Shown here: in pieces, positions 55,042 through 62,906 of the stretch
Numbering within the stretch: the stretch's first letter is position 1
How the letters are laid out: each line of letters starts with the position of its first letter
Assembly: GCF_001517625.2 (NCBI RefSeq)
Contig: NZ_LN999827.1
Coordinates: 329,348 to 393,347, forward strand
From: Clostridium sp. AT4
GTDB taxonomy: Bacteria > Bacillota > Clostridia > Lachnospirales > Lachnospiraceae
Direction of reading: 5' to 3'
DNA length: 64,000 bases
Made by a program: the position numbers and the translations under genes
The notes under the pieces: generated by a model
What the model was told of the DNA's origin: nothing
Seen by the model: the letters and a program-made list of their open reading frames with translations, nothing else
The model's database searches: none

Positions 55042-55899
55042 TCAACTTTTAACCGCACCAGCAATACCTTCCACAAAATACTTCTGCATAAAAATGAATA
55101 ATACAATGACTGGTATTACTGCAATTGCTCCTCCTGCTGCGATTCCTGTCCAGTCTACTGTATTTTCTCCTTTAAATGCATACAGCCCTACTGCCAAGGT
55201 TCTGGATGATGGATTATTCAATGTTAATACCAATGGGAGCATAAATGCATTCCAAGCCCATATTGTTTCCATGATTACAACTGTTGTTGCTACAGGCTTG
55301 CATAATCTCATCATTATATAGTAAAATGTCTGAAAATAATTGCATCCGTCTATCTTGGAAGCTTCCTCCAGTTCATTTGGTACGGACTGAAAAAAGCTGG
55401 TAAACAACAGCAGAAAGATAACATGAGCGCCTCCAGCCTGAGACAAAATCAATCCTAATTTGGTTCCTACCAAATGCATTTCTTTTACCACTTCATATGT
55501 AGGAATAATAGTACTCACAAGAGGTATTGCAATACTTCCAAGGAATACTCCCATACATAAATTTCTTCCAATAAACTTGTATCTGCCCATTGCATATCCA
55601 GCCATCATAGTCATGACCAATACAATAATAACAGAAAATACTGTAACGATAATGGTATTTATAAAATAAGTTCCAAAATCAGCCTTATTCCAGATACGAA
55701 TAAAATTATCTATGGTAGGCATTTGTGGAATCAACCCTAGACGATTCTGAAAAAATTCATTTTGACTTTTAAATGATGCGGAAATCATCCAAAAGAATGG
55801 ATATATCCAAAAAAATCCAATCAAAAGCAATAGAATATGCTTTATCACTGATTTTAGTATGTGAATCCTTTTTTCTTTACTCAATTCATCCACCTCCAT
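55042..55899 (-). CDS. ABC sugar transporter permease (MalG-type)
   Basis: 285 aa with six hydrophobic helices. The coupling loop ELEEASKIDGCNYFQTFYYI carries the EAA motif that docks the ATPase. Its ATG shares a base with the stop of the preceding permease (TAATG). A TTG five codons on, preceded by GGAGGTGGATGAA, is an alternative start. Forms the channel with the MalF-type partner. Confidence 0.92.
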   Translation of the reverse strand: MEVDELSKEKRIHILKSVIKHILLLLIGFFWIYPFFWMISASFKSQNEFFQNRLGLIPQMPTIDNFIRIWNKADFGTYFINTIIVTVFSVIIVLVMTMMAGYAMGRYKFIGRNLCMGVFLGSIAIPLVSTIIPTYEVVKEMHLVGTKLGLILSQAGGAHVIFLLLFTSFFQSVPNELEEASKIDGCNYFQTFYYIMMRLCKPVATTVVIMETIWAWNAFMLPLVLTLNNPSSRTLAVGLYAFKGENTVDWTGIAAGGAIAVIPVIVLFIFMQKYFVEGIAGAVKS

Positions 55900-56843
55900 T
55901 AAGCATTTCTCTGCAAATGATTTTTAATTGCACTCAATATTAATCCAATTACTATTACCGCACCGCCAAAGAATAATGCCGCTGCACTTGCATAACCAAG
56001 TCTTGGCATTCCAATTTCACTGGAAAAAGCAGTTCTATATACATACGTTGCAATTACATCCGTTGCATAATAGGGTCCCCCTTCTGTCATTGTCTTTACA
56101 ATATCAAATACTTTTAGGGAATTAATTGCACATAAGATAGCTATAATACCTCCTATTGGTGCAATAAGAGGCAATACAATGTGGAAAAAGGTCTGCCCCC
56201 TGGTTGCCCCGTCAATTGTTGCAGCTTCATATACATCTTTAGAAACACCCTGTAAACCTGCCAGCCAGTAAATCATATAGGTTCCACAATCTTTCCATAA
56301 TGAAATAATCACTAATGTAGGCAATGCATACTTTGCATTTCCAAGAAAATTTATAGGGTTTTTAATAATATGCAGTGTAACCAGCAAATGATTTACCGGA
56401 CCCTGTACTCCCAAAATAAAAATCATTATAATTCCAACTACAGATGCAGTTGTAACAACTGGTACAAAATACATTGTCCTGTATAATCCCCGGCCTTTCA
56501 TTTTTTCATCATTTAATAAATATGCCAGAAATAACGATACTGAAAGTTCTAACGGAACAATCATTATCATATACTTAAAGCTATTCTTAAATGCATTCCA
56601 AAATAATTCATCATGCATCAATTCCCTGTAATTTTGTAATCCTATATAAGTCGCATTAGAGGTCATTCCTGACCAGTCAAGTAATGAATACTGAATACTG
56701 CATATAATTGGATAACCCTGAAAGAGGATATAGAATCCTACCGCAAGCGCCATAAATAGCCAGCACCATGCATTTAGTTTTAATTCCCTTATAAAACGAA
56801 TTTTTTTGATTTCTAAATCCATGTTATTCTTTACTTTCGTCAT
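55899..56843 (-). CDS. ABC sugar transporter permease (MalF-type)
   Basis: 314 aa with six helices; EAA loop VYEAATIDGATRGQTFFHIV followed by LPLIAPIGG. Start at 56843 after GGGGGCTAAAA, 20 nt inside the end of the sulfatase gene, so translation is coupled. An ATG six codons upstream is possible. Confidence 0.92.
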   Translation of the reverse strand: MTKVKNNMDLEIKKIRFIRELKLNAWCWLFMALAVGFYILFQGYPIICSIQYSLLDWSGMTSNATYIGLQNYRELMHDELFWNAFKNSFKYMIMIVPLELSVSLFLAYLLNDEKMKGRGLYRTMYFVPVVTTASVVGIIMIFILGVQGPVNHLLVTLHIIKNPINFLGNAKYALPTLVIISLWKDCGTYMIYWLAGLQGVSKDVYEAATIDGATRGQTFFHIVLPLIAPIGGIIAILCAINSLKVFDIVKTMTEGGPYYATDVIATYVYRTAFSSEIGMPRLGYASAAALFFGGAVIVIGLILSAIKNHLQRNA

Positions 56844-58356
56844 TTTTAGCCCCCATTCCATACAGGTACTTACCTCTAACCGCTTCCTTCATCGGAAGCC
56901 CTGTATCATAATCTAATTGCCTAGGTTCATATTCCTCATTTTCTCTCTGTCTTGTAAATCCTTCATTATCCCATTTTGGAATATAGTCTTTATTCCAGGG
57001 TCTTAACGACCACTGATAACCTCTATACAAATCCCTGGTATCATTCATATGGTCGATCATTTTTTTGTGATATTCCTTAATTATATCCAAATATTCCGGA
57101 TTATCTATCTCATTTACCATTTCATCTGGATCTTTCTTCAAATCATAAAACTCATCCTTATCAAAAAGATTGATTGCTAATTTGTACTCTTCAGAAATGA
57201 TTCCTCTCATCATCTGAAGGCCGCCAAATCCATCATGATCAATCTCATATCTGGTAAATTCTGTATATACCTCACAATTCACCTTACTATTTGTATCATA
57301 GATTTGTGAAAGCATACTTTTTCCTTCCATTAATTTAGGAATATTCAAACCAAAGTAATCCATTATTGTAGGTGCAATATCAATATGAGACGCAGGCGCA
57401 GTAACAACTTTTCCTTTTTCTCCTCCTTTTATGATTAAAGGAATATTCGTTACTGCATCGTAGATTGCCGCGTTCTTGGAAAAAAGTCTATGTTCTCCCA
57501 ACATATCTCCATGATCTGACGTATAAATTACCATAGCATCTGGAATTATCCGTTCAATTACATCCAATACCCGACCTATTTCATAATCTACAAAAGAATT
57601 ACAGCCTAAAAATAACGCTAATGAATCTGTCGCCTGATTAATCTGCTCTTCTCCTGCTGTAAGATTATCACCAGCCCACAAACGCTGCATTAATGGTTTA
57701 TTTTCCAAAGAGTCTGTAAATTTTTTAGTCGACGGAAACTTAAATCCCTGATACATCGTGTTATACGGCTCTGGACATAAAGAAGGTCCATGAGGCTCGT
57801 CATAAGATACCGTTAAAAAAAAGTCTTCATCCTTATACTGATCAAGAAATCTGATTGCTCGATCTGAACATCTGTGCGCAAAAGTAAACTTTTCTGAAAA
57901 ATACGTTTTATAGGATTCCTCTGACTGCCTGGAGCGAACACGTTCCTCCTCACTGAGTTCATCTAAATAACATTTCATATCATACCAATAATCTTCATCC
58001 CATCCTTCCGGACAACATCCCAGTCCAAAATAATCACCTCCATCCAAATGCCATTTACCTATATAACCACATTTAATCCCATTATCCGTTAATCTCTGTC
58101 CAACTGTCTTAACGTTTGCTCCTAATGGAACTCCATTTGTTACCATACCATTTGAATGAGGAAATGTTCCGGTAAAAATTGCGCTTCTGGCTGGTCCGCA
58201 CACTGGCTGGCAGGAATATGCATTTTCATAACGTATTCCCTGCTGCGCTAAAGCATCCAGGTTAGGGGTTATCATTCTTTTATTTCCGTAGCACCCCACC
58301 ATATCCTTTCTGGTTGTATCTGTCATTAATAGAATAATCTGCTTTTTCAACGACAC
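56824..58356 (-). CDS. Cytoplasmic type I sulfatase
   Basis: About 510 aa. The formylglycine motif is CGPAR at Cys53 (QPVCGPARSAIFTG), fitting C-x-P/A-x-R, so an anaerobic sulfatase-maturing enzyme should activate it. TSDHGDMLGEH and GKWHLDGGDYF are conserved metal and substrate segments; the usual N-terminal DD pair reads DT (LLMTDTTRKD). There is no signal peptide, so the substrate must be imported, consistent with the ABC genes behind it. Start is a GTG at 58356 after GGAGGTCAAG; TTG at 58383 is weaker. First gene of the operon. Confidence 0.9.
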   Translation of the reverse strand: MSLKKQIILLMTDTTRKDMVGCYGNKRMITPNLDALAQQGIRYENAYSCQPVCGPARSAIFTGTFPHSNGMVTNGVPLGANVKTVGQRLTDNGIKCGYIGKWHLDGGDYFGLGCCPEGWDEDYWYDMKCYLDELSEEERVRSRQSEESYKTYFSEKFTFAHRCSDRAIRFLDQYKDEDFFLTVSYDEPHGPSLCPEPYNTMYQGFKFPSTKKFTDSLENKPLMQRLWAGDNLTAGEEQINQATDSLALFLGCNSFVDYEIGRVLDVIERIIPDAMVIYTSDHGDMLGEHRLFSKNAAIYDAVTNIPLIIKGGEKGKVVTAPASHIDIAPTIMDYFGLNIPKLMEGKSMLSQIYDTNSKVNCEVYTEFTRYEIDHDGFGGLQMMRGIISEEYKLAINLFDKDEFYDLKKDPDEMVNEIDNPEYLDIIKEYHKKMIDHMNDTRDLYRGYQWSLRPWNKDYIPKWDNEGFTRQRENEEYEPRQLDYDTGLPMKEAVRGKYLYGMGAKNDESKE

Positions 58357-58403
58357 CTTGACCTCCACTATATTTTCCACCAATTCTTCTACGTATATAG
58401 TAT

Positions 58404-58431
58404 TTTATATGGCTGTTAAGCACAATCTCAA
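58404..58431 (-). promoter_or_regulatory. Promoter of the sulfatase-ABC-lacLM operon
   Basis: Minus strand TTGAGA (58426-58431), 16 nt, TATAAA (58404-58409), about 48 nt before the GTG start. It lies in the region shared with the divergent araC gene, where TTGACA at about 58442 on the plus strand may be the -35 of araC. Confidence 0.55.
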
Positions 58432-58598
58432 TAATTGCTTTTGACATGGATTTTTCTGCTTTTATATGTTATACTTACTATGATAATCATTTGAATCCAC
58501 AGGAAAATTACCGAAGAATAATATCCACGAATAATAGTATTCTGTAAAAAACTATACTCTAAAAAGCTTATTAGCTTGAAAGCGAAATGGAGATTATT

Positions 58599-59480
58599 AT
58601 GATTAATATCAGCGGACATTTACGGGATGAACGAAAAACTATAGGTTTTTTTAACAATGAAGTTCCCATCATGGTCAATTGTTGCGGAAAACAGATTTTT
58701 CAAACACAGAATTACTTCTGTAATAGAAAAAATGGAAGACTTGATTATCAGATTATTTATATCTATCGTGGATATGGACATTTTTATTTTAATAATGAAT
58801 GGGTCACACTTTCTGCCGGAAATATTGTATTGTATCGTCCTGGAGTACCACAATTCTATTCCTATTATGCAAATGAAAAACCAGAGGTTTATTGGATCCA
58901 TTTTACAGGCAATCAAAGTGAAGAAATTTTAAAAAAATATAACATTCAAAATTGCTATATCGGCGAAAATTTATATCTAAAACTACTTTTTCAGGACATT
59001 ATCACCGAGCTTCAGCTAAAAAAAATACAGTATGATGATATTGTTCTACACAATTTTTTCATACTGCTGTGCTCTATTCAACGATCTTTTTATAAACTGT
59101 CCAAACCTTTTGAAAATGACTTTTCATTTGATCGGTTACTAATTGAACTAAATTCAAAATATGCAAATAAATGGACCGTAGCTTCTATGGCCGATTACTG
59201 TAAACTAAGCGAAAGTTATTTTTCCCACACTTTCCGAAAACGTATGGGAGTTTCACCTATGCACTATTTAAATAATCAGCGGATAGAAAAGGCCAAGGAT
59301 TTCCTTTTATCAAATTCGATGACCATTGCTTCAATTGCTCATCTGGTTGGCTTTGATGATCCCTTATATTTTAGCCGTGTCTTTAAAAAGTACACAGGTA
59401 TATCCCCACAAATGTATTATCAAACTACTGGGAACATAAATACTCCCGAATGGTTTCTAAACAATTCTCCTATACGGTAA
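58599..59480 (+). CDS. AraC-family transcriptional regulator
   Basis: 293 aa. The N-terminal cupin-like domain (IIYIYRGYGHFYFNNEWVTL, GNIVLYRPGVPQFYSYYANE) binds sugar; the C-terminal pair of helix-turn-helices is WTVASMADYCKLSESYFSHT, FRKRMGVSPMHYLNNQRIEK and MTIASIAHLVGFDDPLYFSR. Start at 58599 after GGAGATTATT. Divergent from the sulfatase operon, it is the expected activator of that operon. Confidence 0.93.
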   Translation: MINISGHLRDERKTIGFFNNEVPIMVNCCGKQIFQTQNYFCNRKNGRLDYQIIYIYRGYGHFYFNNEWVTLSAGNIVLYRPGVPQFYSYYANEKPEVYWIHFTGNQSEEILKKYNIQNCYIGENLYLKLLFQDIITELQLKKIQYDDIVLHNFFILLCSIQRSFYKLSKPFENDFSFDRLLIELNSKYANKWTVASMADYCKLSESYFSHTFRKRMGVSPMHYLNNQRIEKAKDFLLSNSMTIASIAHLVGFDDPLYFSRVFKKYTGISPQMYYQTTGNINTPEWFLNNSPIR

Positions 59481-59516
59481 TTTGAGTTTATAAAATAATA
59501 TAACAATATCTGCAAA

Positions 59517-59552
59517 TGCCGCAGATACCGGATGAATCCGGCTCCTGCGGCA
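59517..59552. terminator. Hairpin between araC and the repeat-protein gene
   Basis: TGCCGCAG...CTGCGGCA outer stem with inner CCGGAT/ATCCGG (59517-59552). Stable and placed between convergent genes; T-runs are weak. Confidence 0.6.
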
Positions 59553-59597
59553 TATCGTTATTCATTTATATTACAACACATTTCTTAAAGCAGATTA

Positions 59598-60461
59598 TTA
59601 ACGATACCACGGCACAACCTGAACCCGAAGCTCGGAACCGCCGTCATAGTAGAAATCTCCTACTTCCTTTAACTTATAGCCTTCCGGTACATTGGTCAGC
59701 TCGCTGGAATTTACATTTCCCTTTCCGTCTACAAGGCCCGCTGCCCAGATCTCTCCGTTCGCCCATACATGGTTCTCTTCCTCGCATACATACACTACGT
59801 TTACCATTCCGCCAAGTTTCTGCTCCGGCACAATCTGAATACGAAGCTCTGCGCCGCCGTCATAGTAGAAATCTCCTACTTCCTTTAACTTATAGCCTTC
59901 CGGTACATTGGTCAGCTCGCTGGAATTTACATTTCCCTTTCCATCTACAAGGCCCGCTGCCCAGATCTCTCCGTTCGCCCATACATGGTTCTCTTCCTCG
60001 CATACATACACTACGTTTACCATTCCGCCATACTTATGCTCTGGCACAACCTGAATACGAAGCTCAGAACCGCCGTCATAGTAGAAATCTCCCACTTCCT
60101 TTAACTTATAGCCTTCCGGCACATTGGTCAGCTCGCTGGAATTTACATTTCCCTTTCCGTCTACAAGGCCCGCTGCCCAGATCTCTCCGTTCGCCCATAC
60201 ATGGTTCTCTTCCTCGCATACATACACTACGTTTACCATTCCGCCATACTTATGCTCTGGCACAATCTGAATACGGAGTTCTGCGCCGCCGTCGTAGTAG
60301 AAGTCTCCTACTTCCTTTAACTTATAGCCTTCCGGCACATTGGTCAGCTCGCTGGAGTTTACATTTCCCTTTCCATCTACAAGGCCCGCTGCCCAGATAA
60401 CGCCATTGGCCCAGACGGTATTATCCTCCTCACAGAAGTAAACTACATTTACTGCTCCGCC
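59598..60461 (-). repeat. Four tandem 216-bp coding repeats
   Basis: The sequence TACCATTCCGCC or its variant recurs at 59802, 60018, 60234 and 60450, exactly 216 bp apart. The copies are nearly identical in DNA, including silent positions, which indicates recent duplication or gene conversion. Confidence 0.92.
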
Positions 60462-60752
60462 TGCTGCCGGACGGTGCTCGCTGTTATTACCACCTCCATG
60501 ATTCCCATTTCCATGACCGTGTCCGCCTTCCCAACGATCGTCATCATCGTCATCGTCCCAACGGTCATCGTCGTCATCGTCATCGTCCCAGCGATCGTCA
60601 TCATCATCGTCATCATCCCAACGATCTTCCCATCTGTCCTCCCAATCCTCTCCATGGTGAGGTCTTGCCTGAGCTTCTACACTGCCGAACTGGGTTCCTG
60701 CCATCACGAATGCTGCTGCAAATAATAAACCGGTTAAATTACGTTTTCTCAT
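59598..60752 (-). CDS. Secreted Asp-rich protein with four 72-residue repeats
   Basis: 384 aa, family not recognised. A signal peptide (LTGLLFAAAFVMAGTQFGSV, cleavage near EAQA) is followed by a tract of WED/RWD units with runs of seven to eight Asp, then a His/Gly/Asn-rich linker (GHGHGNGNHGGGNN). Four repeats of about 72 residues fill the rest; each contains NVVYVCEEENHVWANGEIWA, AGLVDGKGNVNSSELTNVPE and GYKLKEVGDFYYDGG. Units 1 and 3 share AELRIQIV, units 2 and 4 share SELR(I/V)QVV, so a two-unit block was duplicated. No anchor motif: likely released or bound by charge; the Asp and His tracts suggest cation binding. Confidence 0.85.
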   Translation of the reverse strand: MRKRNLTGLLFAAAFVMAGTQFGSVEAQARPHHGEDWEDRWEDRWDDDDDDDDRWDDDDDDDDRWDDDDDDDRWEGGHGHGNGNHGGGNNSEHRPAAGGAVNVVYFCEEDNTVWANGVIWAAGLVDGKGNVNSSELTNVPEGYKLKEVGDFYYDGGAELRIQIVPEHKYGGMVNVVYVCEEENHVWANGEIWAAGLVDGKGNVNSSELTNVPEGYKLKEVGDFYYDGGSELRIQVVPEHKYGGMVNVVYVCEEENHVWANGEIWAAGLVDGKGNVNSSELTNVPEGYKLKEVGDFYYDGGAELRIQIVPEQKLGGMVNVVYVCEEENHVWANGEIWAAGLVDGKGNVNSSELTNVPEGYKLKEVGDFYYDGGSELRVQVVPWYR

Positions 60753-60806
60753 ATAGGAAACCTCCTTTTATACATATTGTTTGTTTTATCTGTTTTTTAT
60801 GAGCAG

Positions 60807-60900
60807 ATTATAGCTAATTTTTCACCATGAATCAATAGATTTTAAAAAAAGTAAGAAAACGTATAGGAAATGTAAACAAGACAGAAAAATGTAAGAAACC
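60807..60900 (-). promoter_or_regulatory. Promoter of the repeat-protein gene with three upstream boxes
   Basis: Minus strand TTGATT (60830-60835), 17 nt, TATAAT (60807-60812). Upstream, three T-rich boxes around TTAC occur, with their GTAA complements at 60851, 60872 and 60891, 19-21 bp apart. Boxes repeated once or twice per helical turn in this place suggest an OmpR-type response regulator. Confidence 0.5.
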
Positions 60901-60912
60901 GTTATGAAACTG

Positions 60913-61494
60913 TTACTTTTTCTGCATGTCCTTTCCCTGATGCAGTGACAGAAAGCAGTTTTCTTCATGCCCCCATACAACGCCAACCGCCTGCAGATAG
61001 GCATATACAACTGTAGTTCCCACAAACTTCATTCCGCGCTTTTTAAGATCTTCTGAAATCCGGTCAGACAAAGCAGAGTTTGTCTTGCCTGTCTCGCAGA
61101 TTACCTTTCCCTCTGTCCAGTGCCACAGATAACAGTCAAAGCTTCCGTACTCTGCCTGAATCTTTCTAAATATACGGGCATTGGTGACAGCGGCAATTAT
61201 TTTCAGAGAATTACGCACAATTCCCGCATTTTCTTTCAGTTCCTGAAGCTTCTCCTCTCCATACCCGCAGACAGTTTCCAGCTCAAACTCATCAAATGCC
61301 TGTTTGAAGGCCTCTCTCTTATTTAAAATGCATTCCCAGGAAAGCCCTGCCTGAAAACACTCCAAAACCAGCATTTCAAACAGCTTTCTGTCATCATGAA
61401 CCGAGCGTCCCCATTCCTCATCATGGTAGCGGATATACCGCTCATTCTTTGGATTGGCCCAGCAGCACCTGCATTTTCCATCCTTCCATTTCAC
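60913..61494 (-). CDS. tag: 3-methyladenine DNA glycosylase I
   Basis: 193 aa base-excision enzyme. CRCCWANPKNERYIRYHDEE, EMLVLECFQAGLSWECILNK with the catalytic Glu region, and MKFVGTTVVYAYLQAVGVVW; the Cys and His zinc ligands at both ends (CRCCW, WGHEENCF) are present. Start is a GTG at 61494 after AGGAGGAAGACAGG; an in-frame start at 61560 would cross the upstream terminator. Confidence 0.94.
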   Translation of the reverse strand: MKWKDGKCRCCWANPKNERYIRYHDEEWGRSVHDDRKLFEMLVLECFQAGLSWECILNKREAFKQAFDEFELETVCGYGEEKLQELKENAGIVRNSLKIIAAVTNARIFRKIQAEYGSFDCYLWHWTEGKVICETGKTNSALSDRISEDLKKRGMKFVGTTVVYAYLQAVGVVWGHEENCFLSLHQGKDMQKK

Positions 61495-61522
61495 CCTGTC
61501 TTCCTCCTGTATAACAGAAAAT

Positions 61523-61556
61523 GCTCCCGAAAGCCCCATACAGGGATTCCGGGAGT
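61523..61556 (-). terminator. Terminator of guaD
   Basis: Minus strand ACTCCCGGAATCCC, TGTAT loop, GGGGCTTTCGGGAG, then CATTTTC: a 13-bp stem with small mismatches after the guaD stop. Confidence 0.75.
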
Positions 61557-61598
61557 ACATTTTCCTCTCATCATTTCACCTTTATTTTCTCAGAATAG

Positions 61599-62879
61599 TT
61601 ACAGAATCTTTTCACCGCAGGCATATTTTCCATATACCTCCCGTTCGTCGCCCAGATAGATCACTCGCTCCAGACGCTGCTTCACCGTCAGCGGTTGGGG
61701 ATGGATCAGGCGGCTGTCGTCAATGATAACCGCATCAAATTCATATCCCGGCTCAAAGCTTCCTGTTTTTCCAAAGAATGCCCCGCCGCCCTTGGAAGCC
61801 ATATAAAAGACCTCCTCTGCGGTAAGAGGCTTTAAGGAGTCATCCTGCAGCCTCCATCTTAATTTGGATGCCTGGATGGCCTGAGACATGGCGGTAAAGA
61901 GATTTTCTGTAGAACCTCCTGCCACGTCGCTTCCAAGACCCACATGAAGGCCCTCCTCCAGATACCGCCGCACCGGTGCGACGCCGGAAGAGAGATTGGT
62001 ATTGGATTCCGGACAATGGGCCACAAATACGCCTTTCTCCTTCATAAGAGCCATTTCCTCTTTTCCGGAATAAACGCAGTGAGCCATTACAGTGGGGCAG
62101 TCTCCTCCGAACAGTCCGAACTTATCATAAGCATCGCCATAAAATTCAGACCAGGGACAAAGCTCCTTCACCCAGGCAATTTCCCCCGGATTTTCTGATA
62201 GATGAGACTGCATCGGAAGATGGGTTTCCGTCTGAATCTCCTTTAAAAGCTCCATCAGCTCATCTGTACAGCTGGGAGTAAAACGCGGAGTCAGAATCGG
62301 TCTGGTATGCTTATACTTCCGGTCAGCTACGGCCTTCAGCCACTCCCTGGTAGCCTGAGCGGAAGCCTCAGCTGATGGCTCACATAGATAATCCGGGCTG
62401 TTGCGATCCATATTTACCTTTCCAACCATGGTGTGAAGCCCGGCCTCCTCTAAAAGATCCATCAGAATCAGCGTGGCCTCATTGTGAATGGTCCCGAAAA
62501 TGCAGGCCCGCACGGTAGCGCTCTTTTTCAACTGCTCTGCAAACATTCCATAGGCCTTTTGGGCATACTCCGCATCCTTATATTTGGACTCCTCCGGAAA
62601 TGTATTTGTTTCCAGCCACTCCAACAGCTCCATGTCCATTCCAAGGCTGCGGAATGTATACTGAGGAGCATGGATATGGAGATCCGTCAGTCCGGGGATA
62701 ATCAGGCGATCCCCCATATCCTCCACGGGTATGCCCTTTAATTCCTCCGGAAGCACCGAATACACATCCCGAACCCGGCCTTCTTCACATACCAGCCAGC
62801 CCTGTTCCATCACTTCAAATCGGGTTCGCTCCTTTGTATAAATGATATTTCCCTTCAGTGCAAATGTTTTCTGTTCCAT
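61599..62879 (-). CDS. guaD: Guanine deaminase
   Basis: 426 aa amidohydrolase converting guanine to xanthine. Metal motif LTDLHIHAPQYTFRSLGMDM, the LEWLETNTFPEES signature of guanine deaminases, QSHLSENPGEIAWVKELCPW, AHCVYSGKEE, HCPESNTNLSSGVAPVRRYL and VGLGSDVAGGSTENLF supply the zinc ligands. Start at 62879 after AAGGAGG. It follows the purine permease by 28 nt, making a purine salvage pair. Confidence 0.95.
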   Translation of the reverse strand: MEQKTFALKGNIIYTKERTRFEVMEQGWLVCEEGRVRDVYSVLPEELKGIPVEDMGDRLIIPGLTDLHIHAPQYTFRSLGMDMELLEWLETNTFPEESKYKDAEYAQKAYGMFAEQLKKSATVRACIFGTIHNEATLILMDLLEEAGLHTMVGKVNMDRNSPDYLCEPSAEASAQATREWLKAVADRKYKHTRPILTPRFTPSCTDELMELLKEIQTETHLPMQSHLSENPGEIAWVKELCPWSEFYGDAYDKFGLFGGDCPTVMAHCVYSGKEEMALMKEKGVFVAHCPESNTNLSSGVAPVRRYLEEGLHVGLGSDVAGGSTENLFTAMSQAIQASKLRWRLQDDSLKPLTAEEVFYMASKGGGAFFGKTGSFEPGYEFDAVIIDDSRLIHPQPLTVKQRLERVIYLGDEREVYGKYACGEKIL

Positions 62880-62906
62880 AGATTCCATCCTCCTTACAAT
62901 TCCCTT

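Noticed and set aside
59516-60400. 294-codon plus-strand frame with striking Arg/Leu repeats
   Set aside because: It is the antisense image of the four coding repeats; its regularity only mirrors the real gene.
60540-60640. Short-period repeat that looks like a CRISPR or microsatellite array
   Set aside because: It is the in-frame Asp codon tract of the secreted repeat protein; there are no spacers or Cas genes.
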